DNA of 64,000 nt from Saprospiraceae bacterium (GCA_016709995.1 JADJLQ010000001.1:1770001-1834000); one strand, 5' to 3'; shown: positions 25,549 through 35,090, numbered from the stretch's first letter. The notes: generated by a model not told the origin, from the sequence alone. Numbers and translations: made by a program.

Positions 25549-26394
25549 ATGTCCGCGATTAAAGAAATCAGATCCAGACTTCACCGTATAGTATTTGGTG
25601 TAGAAACCAGAGCAGGCAGGCTCTTTGATATCCTGCTGCTCTGGATCATCCTCTTAAGTGTAGCCATCGTTGTATTTGAGAGTATCCCAGAATTCGGCAA
25701 CCAGTATAGTGCTGCTTTTATTTATGTCGAATGGATATTTACTATACTATTTACTATCGAGTTTGTACTGAGGTTGTGGATTAGCCCCAAACCCCTCGCT
25801 TATCTTTTTAGTTTTTGGGGGGTGATAGATTTGATGTCCATCCTACCCACCTATCTCACCATGATAGGTATTGGAACCCACTACACTTTGGTGGTACGGA
25901 TTTTTCGACTACTGCGGGTGTTCAGAGTATTCAAATTGGTACGTTTCAATCGGGAAGCTGCCAGCCTGGCCAATGCTTTGAGAACAAGTCTGTATAAGAT
26001 CAGTATATTTTTCATGTTTATACTGTCGATAGTCATTTTGCTTGGCACCCTGATGTATGTGATAGAAGGTAGTGAACATGGTTTTACCAGTATTCCACAA
26101 AGTATATACTGGGCCATTATTACAGTGACTACCGTGGGCTATGGCGATATAGTACCAGGTACTGTCATAGGTAAACTGATCGCTTCTGCGGCTATGATCA
26201 TCGGATATGCGATCATCGCCGTACCCACCGGCATAGTGACCTCACAAATGATGAGACCTGGAGATGAACCCTTGGTATGCAGCCTCTGTGACCACAAAAA
26301 TCCTAAAGATGCCAATTATTGTAATCACTGTGGTGATAACCTGATCCACGAAGCATTGGATCAGGGGAAAGGTGATCTTTTAAAAAATCTTTAA
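25549..26394 (+). CDS. Voltage-gated potassium channel with C-terminal zinc ribbon
   Basis: A 281-residue six-helix channel. S1-S4 occupy roughly residues 20-140; S4 carries regularly spaced arginines in VRIFRLLRVFRVFKLVRF. The pore loop has the selectivity filter TVGYGD (residues 195-200), followed by S6. The C-terminus (residues ~240-265) is a four-cysteine zinc ribbon, Cys244-x-x-Cys247 and Cys258-x-x-Cys261, in place of the RCK or cyclic-nucleotide domain common in bacterial channels. The channel should be a tetramer in the inner membrane that opens on depolarisation. The ribbon may sense metal or redox state or mediate assembly (inference). It stands alone; the esterase remnant starts 107 bases later. 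Confidence 0.93.
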   Translation: MSAIKEIRSRLHRIVFGVETRAGRLFDILLLWIILLSVAIVVFESIPEFGNQYSAAFIYVEWIFTILFTIEFVLRLWISPKPLAYLFSFWGVIDLMSILPTYLTMIGIGTHYTLVVRIFRLLRVFRVFKLVRFNREAASLANALRTSLYKISIFFMFILSIVILLGTLMYVIEGSEHGFTSIPQSIYWAIITVTTVGYGDIVPGTVIGKLIASAAMIIGYAIIAVPTGIVTSQMMRPGDEPLVCSLCDHKNPKDANYCNHCGDNLIHEALDQGKGDLLKNL

Positions 26395-26501
26395 TCATGC
26401 TTTATTTATCGTCGCTCAAACCAACAAGGTTATCTTCCGCACATACTCAAGCCCACCCCTTGGTGGTTAATCTACCCGCTTTATTCAACCAATTTATTTA
26501 T

Positions 26502-27235
26502 ATGCGATTTTATTTTCTAATTATCATTTTAGGTGTCTTTTGTTCTTCAATGCAAAGCCAGGCAGACTCCATCCTCATAGAAGGCCATCAAAGGACTTTT
26601 CATTATGTGTTACCCGATGCCGTCAAGGCCAAAGCAAGCCTGGTATTCATCTTACATGGGTCTGGTGGTAGCGGACCAGGACAAATGAAAACTACCCAAA
26701 ACTTTATAAAATCAGTGTCCAATGAAAATGTGATTCTCGTCTACCCTACCGGCTACAAAAACTATTGGAATGAATGTCGCAAAATCGCCTCCTCCCTGGC
26801 CAATACTGAAAACATCAACGAAGAAGCGTTTTTCACCGGCATGATCGATTATTTCAAATCAAAGTATAAAATCAATACAAAAAAAGTTTTTGCCGTAGGC
26901 ACTTCCGGCGGCGGTCATATGTGTTACAAACTAGCGCTGACCATGCCTGACAAAATAACGGCCATCACAGCTATCATCGCCAACCTGCCTGATGATGACA
27001 ATATGGATTGTACCGAAGCACACAAAGAGACCTGGCGGGTTACACCGGCGATCCTGTTAAATCACTGTATCCTGATACTGATCCCAATGACGGAAAAACC
27101 ATTGAACGATATACCTTCAAATCAAAGAAAAAACCGGAGGTTACCCTGCTCAAAGTGATTGGAGGCAAACATGATTATCCTGGCGATATCGATGTACACC
27201 TCGAAGCTTGGCAGTTTTTTATAAGATGTAAGTGA
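26502..27235 (+). pseudogene. Secreted esterase, LpqC / PHB-depolymerase-like, frameshifted
   Basis: From the ATG at 26502 a signal peptide (ending near MQSQ) is followed by an alpha/beta-hydrolase: oxyanion-hole HGSGGSG and the nucleophile elbow GTSGGG. The frame stays homologous to PAILLN near 27060, then becomes unrelated and ends at 27158. The expected continuation, PDTDPNDGKTIERYTF and then the histidine-bearing GGKHDYPG ending in EAWQFF, is present one frame back and stops at 27235. A single missing base (or two extra) between about 27061 and 27085 explains this. The catalytic Asp (DPND) and His (KHD) lie after the break, so the product as written would be inactive. No homopolymer marks the spot. 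Recent mutation or sequence error. Confidence 0.78.
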
Positions 27236-27275
27236 GCTGGTAATTAATCCCAATTTTTGTATCACTGAAATCGGG

Positions 27276-28343
27276 TTAGTTCATTAATCTTTTTGCATTC
27301 CCACTATAAATTTTCTTCAAAGCTTTGTGGCTTAAACTCAGACCGTGGAGTGGCCAGTGGTAATTAAAAAGGTCCCTTTCATAAAAATGCTCGTCGGCGG
27401 ACTCCAATATTCTGAAGGTGGTTTGATACATATGCGTAGCTGTACCCATATCAGTACCGTATACTAATCGATCAGCATATTTTTCCATAAATGCTTTGAC
27501 TTTGCGGGGTATGGGTGCTATTTCTCCAAATCTGGCAGCCATCTCCGAATATACATTAGGATATCGGTCAAACATCGCTCCCAACCGATCCAGGTTAGAA
27601 CAACAATTGGCCAGGTGACAAGCTATGAAGGTAGTCCCGGGATTGTTTTTCACTGCATTTTCCAGTGTATTGACCAGGGCATCGTGTCCGATAATGCCTG
27701 TTTTGGACATATCCACTTTCCATTTGCCGGCATTGAGCAGCCCGTCATTATAAGCATCATCAGCTTCATACATCCATGCGTCTTCCGCTACATGGATGCT
27801 GATGGGCATTCTGAGCTCACCACATCGCCTGATCAAAGGTTGCATCTGTAGATCATCTATATGCAAGCCATATCCCGGAGTAGGTTTTGAATAAAACTCG
27901 CCCAATCCCTTATCGCCAAGCTCTCCCACCCCTTTGGCACCCATCTGATGGCATCGCTCCAACTCCTTTAAAGCATTAGCCTGCCAGCCCACCTCAGGAT
28001 ATCCTTTATAGTCAAACCCGCACCATACCTCAAACTGATCCGGATACCGGCTGTATTTTTTTATAATAGCATCAAAAGCCAGGCCGGTTTGATAGGACAA
28101 GATGATGGTCTTCTTGATATTGCACTCCTGCATCGTCCTCACCCAGGCATCGACGGCAGCATCGTCTTTTGGGTAATCGTGCGAATGAAAGTCGATGACC
28201 GGATATCTGGCAGCTGCGACTTTGGTCACAGGGATATGGTAGATAGAACGAGGTTGAAAATCAACCAGCTTAATGTCCTTGTAATTTTGTCCGGAGCTTA
28301 GCACCCAAAAACATAAACTGCAAATAAATAATATAGCTTTCAT
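27276..28343 (-). CDS. Secreted amidohydrolase-family protein (TIM-barrel metal-dependent hydrolase)
   Basis: A 355-residue protein with a signal peptide (residues 1-18). It belongs to the amidohydrolase-2 group: the first metal motif is DFHSHD in place of HxH, later histidines lie in ISIHVAED and ACHLAN, and the closing Asp is in LVYGTDMGTAT. Relatives decarboxylate or hydrolyse aromatic and cyclic acids, but the substrate cannot be predicted. It converges on the frameshifted esterase gene with a 40-base gap and no visible terminator. The 314 bases beyond its start are intergenic and hold the lepB promoter. Confidence 0.82.
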   Translation of the reverse strand: MKAILFICSLCFWVLSSGQNYKDIKLVDFQPRSIYHIPVTKVAAARYPVIDFHSHDYPKDDAAVDAWVRTMQECNIKKTIILSYQTGLAFDAIIKKYSRYPDQFEVWCGFDYKGYPEVGWQANALKELERCHQMGAKGVGELGDKGLGEFYSKPTPGYGLHIDDLQMQPLIRRCGELRMPISIHVAEDAWMYEADDAYNDGLLNAGKWKVDMSKTGIIGHDALVNTLENAVKNNPGTTFIACHLANCCSNLDRLGAMFDRYPNVYSEMAARFGEIAPIPRKVKAFMEKYADRLVYGTDMGTATHMYQTTFRILESADEHFYERDLFNYHWPLHGLSLSHKALKKIYSGNAKRLMN

Positions 28344-28657
28344 TGGATAGGATTAAGTAGATGTCTAAATATATGCCTTTTCATCATCATTTAATTATAC
28401 TTCATTAATAATAACCCTGGCCGCCTTCAAATGATAACAATAATCGTCTGATGGCTTGGGAAGTCAAGTATCCAGATGCTTAATAGGCTGGATGGCAGCC
28501 CCTTAACTCATTCGCAAGTTAGAATTTTTAACGTTCTGTTTCTTTAAAATGGATTGGTTAAAATGCATCAATCGGAGCTCTGCGAAGTTTCGTCTAAAGG
28601 TCCTTTGGCTTCCTCTTAATGTCTTATCTTTGGCTTCTCTTACAATAAATCAACAGT
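28344..28657. other. Intergenic region between divergent amidohydrolase and lepB genes
   Basis: This 314-base stretch has no coding frame that I can support on either strand. The last 60 bases carry a promoter for lepB. The remainder is A+T-rich with no repeat, RNA gene or hairpin that I recognise. Confidence 0.6.
28604..28632 (+). promoter_or_regulatory. Bacteroidota-type promoter for lepB
   Basis: A -33 element TTTG (28604-28607) and a -7 element TATCTTTG (28625-28632) are separated by 17 bases, matching the TTTG/TANNTTTG consensus of the Bacteroidota housekeeping sigma factor. The lepB ATG follows 25 bases later. Confidence 0.5.
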
Positions 28658-30217
28658 ATGTTTTTGTTTTTACTCATAGGATATATCATTTTTAGCGCCG
28701 GCATGTACTTCGTATTTCCCAAAGCAGGCGTAGAAGCCTGGAAAGGCCTGGTACCCGGTCTCAATCTGTACGAATTGGCGGGCATCGTAGGTCGCAAAAA
28801 ATCCCACGCCTGGTGGATGCTCTTTCCGATCGTCAATATTTTCATATTTGCTGCCCTGATCATCGACCTGGCCAGATCCTTTGGCAAACATTCATTTTTA
28901 CATAGTCTATTGGCAGTGGTTGGAGCTCCTTTTTATGCACTATGGCTTGGATTCTCCAAAGATGCAAAATACAATGGCCCCATCCTTACGGAGGAAAAAG
29001 AATTTTTCTCCAAACTAGCTTCTGCTCAGGAGAAAAATGATACCAAAACGGTGTCAAAACTCCAGGCCACCAATATATTTAAAAAAAGCGCCCTCAGGGA
29101 ATGGGCAGAGTCGATCATATTCGCTGTATTTGCAGCTGCTTTTATCAGAATGTTTTTGATCGAAGCTTATATGATCCCTACTTCGTCTATGGAAGGCAGT
29201 CTGAAAGTTGGAGATTTTTTATTTGTAAGCAAAGCACATTATGGCGTCAGATTGCCTATGACCTTCGTAATGATTCCTTTATTGCACAATACGATACCTA
29301 TCATCAATACGGAATCTTACCTGAGAAAACCAAGTTTTAAATATACCCGATTACCCAAACTCCAGGAAGTCCAGCGAAACCAGCCCTTCGTATTCAACTG
29401 GCCGGTTGGAGACAGCGTCTATCTTGCTCCAGACAGGGCCTATACCATCGATCAGTATCGGAGAGAAGCTTTTGTCAAGCAAGCTGTGAGGAGTGCTAAG
29501 TTGATCACACGACCAGTTGACAAAAAGGATCACTATATCAAAAGGTGTGTTGCCATAGCAGGGGATAGTCTACAGATCATTAATAGACAGCTGTATATCA
29601 ATGGGGTCGCTGCCTACAATCCTGAGCATATGCAGTTTATGTATCGCCTCCTGTCTCAAAACAATCAGATCAATCAAAGGAAACTGGATGGATTAGGCAT
29701 CAACCTGAGTGAAGCCATGCCTCAGATGGGCATTTATTTTCTGGACAGTGTGCAGGTCAGAAAGATCCAGGCAATGGATTCGACGATATATATCCAGGTC
29801 ATGCCCCAGGAAGCTCGCCCTATGTTTCCCTACGATACTCCACTGTCTAAAGGTTGGACGGTAGATAATTATGGTCCGATATATATCCCTAAAGCCGGTG
29901 CTACCACTGCTCTAAACCTTGAAAACCTCCCCCTGTATCAAAGGATCATTGGAGTCTACGAACAAAATAAGCTGGAAGTCAAGGACGATAAGATTTTTAT
30001 CAACGGGGTAGAATCCAACTCGTATACATTTAAAATGGACTATTATTGGGCTATGGGGGACAATCGGCATAATAGTGAAGACTCCCGATCCTGGGGCTAC
30101 GTACCCGAAGATCATATCGTAGGCAAACCTTTATTTATATGGTTTTCAACTAAAAATGGTAAAATAGCCAATGGTATCAATTGGGACAGATTATTCACCA
30201 CTGCCAATAAAAAATGA
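28658..30217 (+). CDS. lepB: Signal peptidase I with N-terminal membrane extension
   Basis: A 519-residue signal peptidase, longer than the 250-320 residues of most homologues. Residues ~1-100 are an extra hydrophobic module with three or so helices (DUF5684-like), followed by the anchor helix at ~150-166. The catalytic Ser177 is in PTSSMEG, the general base Lys295 in YIKRCVAIAGD, and the box-E region is MGDNRHNSEDSR near the C-terminus. Between the two catalytic boxes is an insertion typical of Bacteroidota enzymes. It removes signal peptides from secreted proteins at the periplasmic face. Its stop overlaps the next gene by four bases, so it is co-translated with a beta-propeller protein and a DUF1684 protein. 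Confidence 0.95.
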   Translation: MFLFLLIGYIIFSAGMYFVFPKAGVEAWKGLVPGLNLYELAGIVGRKKSHAWWMLFPIVNIFIFAALIIDLARSFGKHSFLHSLLAVVGAPFYALWLGFSKDAKYNGPILTEEKEFFSKLASAQEKNDTKTVSKLQATNIFKKSALREWAESIIFAVFAAAFIRMFLIEAYMIPTSSMEGSLKVGDFLFVSKAHYGVRLPMTFVMIPLLHNTIPIINTESYLRKPSFKYTRLPKLQEVQRNQPFVFNWPVGDSVYLAPDRAYTIDQYRREAFVKQAVRSAKLITRPVDKKDHYIKRCVAIAGDSLQIINRQLYINGVAAYNPEHMQFMYRLLSQNNQINQRKLDGLGINLSEAMPQMGIYFLDSVQVRKIQAMDSTIYIQVMPQEARPMFPYDTPLSKGWTVDNYGPIYIPKAGATTALNLENLPLYQRIIGVYEQNKLEVKDDKIFINGVESNSYTFKMDYYWAMGDNRHNSEDSRSWGYVPEDHIVGKPLFIWFSTKNGKIANGINWDRLFTTANKK

Positions 30218-31101
30218 TCAGAAAGATTGTACTGATATATTGTACTATGCTTGTCACCCATTTTGCTTGGTCTCAGGTACCCGTCAGTCAGGTATATCTT
30301 TTTGATTTACAAAGCCTTGCAGATGGGCATACCGTCGTACATACCCCCAGGCTTTTGACCAGCTTTAACAATGCAGGTTATAATAATCAACCTTTTTTTA
30401 AAAATGAAAACGAATTGTATCTGACCGTCCAGATACCTCAAGAAGGTGAGTCCGATATACATTTGTTCAATTTAATCACGAGGACCCGCCAACGTATCAC
30501 TTTTACCCCAAAAAGCGAATATTCTCCTGTGGTCACTCCTGATAAAAAATATATCTCCTGCGTAAGAGTGGATGATGCAGCTTCTGCTACACAGCGATTG
30601 TACAAATATGAAAACAAACCCAGAGGACAGGAAATCTCGGTTTTGCCAGATATCAAAAATGTAGGGTATCATACCTGGCTTGATGACAAGACGGTTGCCT
30701 TGTTTTTGGTAGCCACACCCAATCAATTGGCTATCGTAGATATTGAATCCAGGGATCCTTTGATATTTACTTCTGATATCGGGCGCTGCCTGGCATCCAC
30801 AGACAAAGGGCACCTTATCTATGTGCACAAGATATCCAGTGAGTTTTGGTATATTAAAGAATACGACCCCGTAACACAAAGAGCCAGTATCATTACCGAG
30901 ACAGTACCTGGAAGTGAAGATTTTGCTATTACTGCAGACGGTCATTTCATCATGGGAGCCGGCTCAAAATTATTTGTATACAAACCGGGTGTAGACACCT
31001 CCTGGAAGGAAATAGCTGACCTGAAATATTTTGGGATCAATGCTATCACCCGACTGGCAGTCAACGGTAAGAACCTTGCCCTGGTGAATTTGTCAAAATG
31101 A
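30214..31101 (+). CDS. Secreted WD40-like (PD40) beta-propeller protein
   Basis: A 295-residue protein with a signal peptide (ending near AWSQ). The rest reads as repeated beta-strand blades of the PD40/TolB type, for example TRQRITFTPKSEYSPVVTPD and SPVVTPDKKYISCVRVDD. No enzyme motif is seen. Such propellers bind partners or sense the envelope. It overlaps lepB by four bases and its own stop overlaps the DUF1684 gene by four bases, so the three proteins are translationally coupled, though a functional link to signal peptidase is unproven. Confidence 0.72.
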   Translation: MIRKIVLIYCTMLVTHFAWSQVPVSQVYLFDLQSLADGHTVVHTPRLLTSFNNAGYNNQPFFKNENELYLTVQIPQEGESDIHLFNLITRTRQRITFTPKSEYSPVVTPDKKYISCVRVDDAASATQRLYKYENKPRGQEISVLPDIKNVGYHTWLDDKTVALFLVATPNQLAIVDIESRDPLIFTSDIGRCLASTDKGHLIYVHKISSEFWYIKEYDPVTQRASIITETVPGSEDFAITADGHFIMGAGSKLFVYKPGVDTSWKEIADLKYFGINAITRLAVNGKNLALVNLSK

Positions 31102-31709
31102 TAACACGATATTTATTATGTCTTAGCTTGATCTTGTGGCTCGCTACAGGAAGTGCACAGGTATTGACCTACCAACAAGATATAGCAGCCTACAGATCGG
31201 CCAATTGGAAATCATTGATCGCTGATCCACGGACGGTGCTCCAGAGTGCGGACAGCATCTTTCTGCATTATTATCCGGTTAAAGAAAAAAACAAAGTCTT
31301 TTGCACTGTTCAGCTGCTGGATCAACCATTACCCTTCGATATGCCTACTTACAGCGGCCAGGTCAAATCCTTTAGAAAATATGCCCTTCTTCAATTTTCG
31401 TGGCGCGGTAAACCCACGCAATTGACCGCCTATCAAAGCATTCAAAATCTTACATCACCATTATATAAGGACTATTTATTTGTGCCCTTTAAAGACAAGA
31501 CGACCGGCACGACTACCTATGCCGGAGGGCGCTACATAGATCTTAAAAAACAACAAATAATGGATGGCCATTTATTGTTGGATCTTAATCAGGTGTATAA
31601 TCCATGGTGTGCTTATGACGATAAATATAATTGTCCGATACCTCCCATAGAAAATTCTATTCCATTTCAGATAAAAGCTGGCGAAAAAAGATTTTCTAAG
31701 AACCATTGA
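31098..31709 (+). CDS. Secreted DUF1684 family protein
   Basis: A 203-residue protein with a signal peptide (ending near GSAQ). It carries the DUF1684 signature: LFVPFKDKTTGTTTYAGGRY, a LLLDLNQVYNPWCAYDDKY segment and NCPIPPIEN. The family is widespread and includes proteins with a YNP-x-CAY-x(4)-NCP-x-PP pattern; function is unknown, though cysteines and prolines in the motif suggest a metal or ligand site. Last gene of the lepB unit. A 140-base gap with a TAACTTTA box precedes the subtilase gene. Confidence 0.85.
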   Translation: MITRYLLCLSLILWLATGSAQVLTYQQDIAAYRSANWKSLIADPRTVLQSADSIFLHYYPVKEKNKVFCTVQLLDQPLPFDMPTYSGQVKSFRKYALLQFSWRGKPTQLTAYQSIQNLTSPLYKDYLFVPFKDKTTGTTTYAGGRYIDLKKQQIMDGHLLLDLNQVYNPWCAYDDKYNCPIPPIENSIPFQIKAGEKRFSKNH

Positions 31710-31849
31710 TGAATGTCCGCTGGTGAATCGAACCTACTAAATCAATCTTCCGATCTGACTTAACTCACAACGCTTCGAACCATCTGCACACGAAAATTGC
31801 CGTAACTTTATATTCATTTTTCGATTTTAAGCGTTTATTATTGATACTC

Positions 31850-33478
31850 ATGACATCAAAAAGCTCCCTCTTATTAATCATACTGGTTTTAAGCTGCAGT
31901 GCTCTACAAGGTCAAAAAGACTGGATCATTCAACTCAAAGGCGATGCTTCTCTGGCTGATTTACAGGCAGGGTGGTCCAAAACTGCGTTGCGTTCCAATC
32001 GGGATCTAACAACACAACCTATTGGTCGACACTTCAATATTTACGCTATACAATCCGTCACCCAACTTTCTAAAGAGACCCTGCTGCGCAATCCGGCTAT
32101 CTTGTATGCAGAGCCCAACCTGCCACTAGAGACAAGGTCGACGCCAAACGATCCTTTGATTTCTCAGCAATGGCATCTGGACAATATTCAAGCGATCAAA
32201 GCATGGGACCAAACGACGGGAGGTGTGACCTTCAATAAAGATACCCTGGTATTGGGTATCATTGATTTTGGTTTATTTACCAATCACGAAGACCTTAAAA
32301 ACAGAATCTGGATAAACAAAGGAGAGATAGCCGGCAATGGCATAGATGATGATGGCAATGGTTATAAAGACGATGTATATGGATTGAGCTTAAAATATCT
32401 CAATGAAAGACATACCGCCGACAATGCAGCTGACGGATTAAACAATCACGGCACCAGTGTAGCAGGACTCATGTGCGGGGAATCAAACAATCGCACCGGC
32501 ATCGCAGGTATGATGTGGAATTCCAAACTCATGGTCGGTACTTTTAGTGCCAATGGAAATATTGGTGATCTCATACAGATCTTCAATTATATGTTGGACC
32601 AACGCATTCTGTACAATACTTCCGGGGGAAAAAAAGGAGCCTTGGTAGTAGCCATTAATTATTCCGGAGGCATCTCCTTTGCCAAAGCTGCCGACTATCC
32701 AATATGGTGCGGCATGTATGATCAAATGGGTGCCGCAGGTATCCTCAACTGCGGGGCGACCACCAATAAATATGTAGATGTTGATGAAGAGGGAGATATG
32801 CCCTCTACTTGCCCCAGCGAATTTTTGATCGCAGTGACCAATACAGGAAGAGACAATAAACGGATCTATAATGCTGGGTTTGGTTTGCAGCATATTGATC
32901 TCGGGTCACCTGGCGAAGGGGTATATTCGACAAATTCAGAAACGACCAAATCTTATTCTTCTTTTTCCGGGACCTCTGCTGCTACACCTATTGTAGCTGG
33001 TGTCGTAGGCCTGTTATATAGTTACCCCTGCAAAGAGTGGGCGGATTATACCGTCTCTCATCCGGTAGAAGCTGCCCGCATCGTCAAAAAATCCCTCCTG
33101 GCCAGTGTGGACAAAAATGCTGACCTCACCGGCAAAACAGTGAGTGGAGGAAGGATCAATGCTGCGCGTGCTTTGGATACACTCAAAAAATATGTCTGCA
33201 ATAGAGTCATCACCGGGACTACCGATCAACTCAGCGTCAAAGCGGTCTATCCTAATCCGGCAAAAGATTTTCTAAACTTTGAGTTAGATAGTAACTACGC
33301 CGGAGATTATACCATAGAATTATACGATGTATTGGGTCGGGTCATTTTACAAAAAAGGCCAACTTATATAAATCATTCCTATCAGCTGAGTTTACCACCC
33401 CTACATTCTGGAATGTATTTACTCAGACTTTCAAATGGGGCAAATGAAGCTGTAAAGAAAGTATTTATAGGTTCGTGA
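31850..33478 (+). CDS. Subtilisin-like serine peptidase (S8) with type IX secretion sorting domain
   Basis: A 542-residue secreted protease starting at the ATG at 31850. A signal peptide ends near LQGQ, followed by a short inhibitor-like propeptide (to ~residue 95). The catalytic triad is Asp139 (IIDFG), His200 (NNHGTSVAG) and Ser376 (FSGTSAATP). The last ~80 residues, from VKAVYPNPAKDFLNF to YLLRLSNG and VFIG, form a type A C-terminal T9SS sorting domain, so the protein should cross the outer membrane through the type IX system and be anchored or released. Likely extracellular protein degradation. It is not in an operon with other proteases. The next gene is convergent, 21 bases away. Confidence 0.94.
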   Translation: MTSKSSLLLIILVLSCSALQGQKDWIIQLKGDASLADLQAGWSKTALRSNRDLTTQPIGRHFNIYAIQSVTQLSKETLLRNPAILYAEPNLPLETRSTPNDPLISQQWHLDNIQAIKAWDQTTGGVTFNKDTLVLGIIDFGLFTNHEDLKNRIWINKGEIAGNGIDDDGNGYKDDVYGLSLKYLNERHTADNAADGLNNHGTSVAGLMCGESNNRTGIAGMMWNSKLMVGTFSANGNIGDLIQIFNYMLDQRILYNTSGGKKGALVVAINYSGGISFAKAADYPIWCGMYDQMGAAGILNCGATTNKYVDVDEEGDMPSTCPSEFLIAVTNTGRDNKRIYNAGFGLQHIDLGSPGEGVYSTNSETTKSYSSFSGTSAATPIVAGVVGLLYSYPCKEWADYTVSHPVEAARIVKKSLLASVDKNADLTGKTVSGGRINAARALDTLKKYVCNRVITGTTDQLSVKAVYPNPAKDFLNFELDSNYAGDYTIELYDVLGRVILQKRPTYINHSYQLSLPPLHSGMYLLRLSNGANEAVKKVFIGS

Positions 33479-33499
33479 GTACTCAGTAGTTATAATCTC

Positions 33500-33922
33500 C
33501 TACTTCCATATCAATACCAGCATCCCTACAAAGATCAAAGATCCTCCCAACAATATCTTAGGCGACATAGGCTCTTTTAATAATACGAAAGACAAAATCA
33601 AGGTGATGACGATGCTGGCTTTGTCTATAGCGGCCACATAGGATACCAGGCCATCCTTCATGGCACGATAATAAAATACCCAACTGAGGGTGGTTGTAAT
33701 CCCGGAGGCTATGAGCAAGCCCAACTGTCGGCTCGTCAGAAGTGGAAGCTCCTTAAATTTATCTGTGATCAGGTTAAAGCCAATGATTAGGAAAAAAATG
33801 GTCGTCGTTCGAATACCTAAGCCCAGGTCTGGATGAATGTTTTGCAGTCCATATTTGGCCAGGATGGAGGTCAGTCCTGCAAATAACATTGATAGTAAAG
33901 CGTAAATGATCCAGGTCTCCAT
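33500..33922 (-). CDS. Half-size EamA / DMT-family transporter
   Basis: A 140-residue membrane protein starting at the ATG at 33922; a longer frame to 34033 overlaps ftsY and is unlikely. It has about five hydrophobic segments forming one EamA domain, with the family pattern in WVFYYRAMKDGLVSYVAAIDK and a final VLLKEPMSPKILLGGSLIFVGML. Full-size EamA permeases have two such domains, so this one probably acts as a homodimer. Substrate unknown. It is downstream of ftsY on the same strand, with 85 bases between. Confidence 0.85.
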   Translation of the reverse strand: METWIIYALLSMLFAGLTSILAKYGLQNIHPDLGLGIRTTTIFFLIIGFNLITDKFKELPLLTSRQLGLLIASGITTTLSWVFYYRAMKDGLVSYVAAIDKASIVITLILSFVLLKEPMSPKILLGGSLIFVGMLVLIWK

Positions 33923-34007
33923 GAAATGTCTGATGTTGGCATCCAAAGATAGCCGGATAGTTTTCTTGCCGGTTATCTTTTTTACGTAATATAATGGTGT
34001 TGAATGT

Positions 34008-34964
34008 TTACTGCTCAAACAAACTTTCCACAAACGCCTTTTTATTAAAGATCTGCAATTTGTCCATGCCTTCGCCTACCCCAATGTATTTGATAGGTAT
34101 TTTAAACATATCGGAAATGGCGATGACGATACCACCTTTTGCAGTGCCATCCAGCTTGGTCAAAGCGATAGCAGTTACATCAGTAGCTTCAGAAAAATGT
34201 TTGGCTTGTTCGATAGCGTTTTGGCCTGTAGTCGCGTCGAGAACGAGAAGGACTTCGTGGGGAGCACCCTCCATGCGTTTGGCTATAGAGCGTTTTATCT
34301 TGCCGAGTTCACTCATCAGATTAATCTTGGTATGGAGGCGCCCTGCAGTGTCGATGATTGCCATATCACATTGATTATGAATAGCATAGTCTACGGTTTC
34401 ATAGGCTACCGCAGCCGGATCGACATTCATTCCTTTGCTGAAGAATTGACAACCTGCCCGTTCTGACCAGATCTTCAATTGATCTACAGCCGCAGCGCGA
34501 AAAGTATCTCCTGCGCCTAATACTACTTTTTTGTCCCGGATAGTATGTTGAAAAGCGATTTTGCCAATGGTAGTAGTCTTACCCACCCCATTGACTCCTA
34601 CTACCAGCATGATATGGGGTCGTGGACCATCAGGCAATTCATAATCTTCAACATCAACAGTCTTATTTTCGCTGAGTAACTGCACGATTTCATCACGAAG
34701 AATGCCATTGAGCTCGGAAGTATTGAGGTATTTATCCTTGGCTACCCGGGCTTCTATACGAGCGATGATTTTTACAGTGGTATCTAATCCAACATCGGAG
34801 GTGATAAGGATATTCTCCAATTCGTCAAGGACTTCCTCGTCAACACGGTCTTTGCCTGCAACGGCTTTGCTTATTTTACCAAAAAAAGAAGTTTTGGTTT
34901 TATCCAGGCCCTGGTTGAGGTCTTGTTTTTTTTCAGAAGTAAAAAATTTATCAAAAAAGCCCAT
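34008..34964 (-). CDS. ftsY: Signal recognition particle receptor FtsY
   Basis: A 318-residue SRP GTPase starting at MGFFDKFF (34964). The N domain is followed by the G domain: G1 is GVNGVGKTTTIGKIA, the AAAVDQLKIW and IDTAGR motifs follow, and G4 is TKLDG. The acidic A domain of E. coli FtsY is reduced to ~20 residues, as usual in Bacteroidota. It docks ribosome-SRP complexes at the inner membrane for co-translational insertion. It lies downstream of the L28-L33-DUF4295 operon, separated by a terminator and a ~230-base gap containing a strong palindrome. Confidence 0.96.
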   Translation of the reverse strand: MGFFDKFFTSEKKQDLNQGLDKTKTSFFGKISKAVAGKDRVDEEVLDELENILITSDVGLDTTVKIIARIEARVAKDKYLNTSELNGILRDEIVQLLSENKTVDVEDYELPDGPRPHIMLVVGVNGVGKTTTIGKIAFQHTIRDKKVVLGAGDTFRAAAVDQLKIWSERAGCQFFSKGMNVDPAAVAYETVDYAIHNQCDMAIIDTAGRLHTKINLMSELGKIKRSIAKRMEGAPHEVLLVLDATTGQNAIEQAKHFSEATDVTAIALTKLDGTAKGGIVIAISDMFKIPIKYIGVGEGMDKLQIFNKKAFVESLFEQ

Positions 34965-35090
34965 GTGAATATATTGATGGATGAATAGAAGGTCGGATAA
35001 ATGCCGCAATTGAAGCTATTGCTTATGCTGTTTAGGGTGATTGATCTTTATGACCTGGGGTGATCAATTTCAGTTAAGGGATTAATACCC

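Noticed and set aside
22507..28343. Fucosidase, esterase and amidohydrolase as a polysaccharide utilisation locus
   Set aside because: The genes lie on different strands with unrelated genes between them and there is no SusC/SusD pair or hybrid regulator.
30472..30945. A 157-codon antisense frame inside the beta-propeller gene
   Set aside because: It lies wholly within a supported gene on the other strand and has no recognisable domain; a shadow frame.
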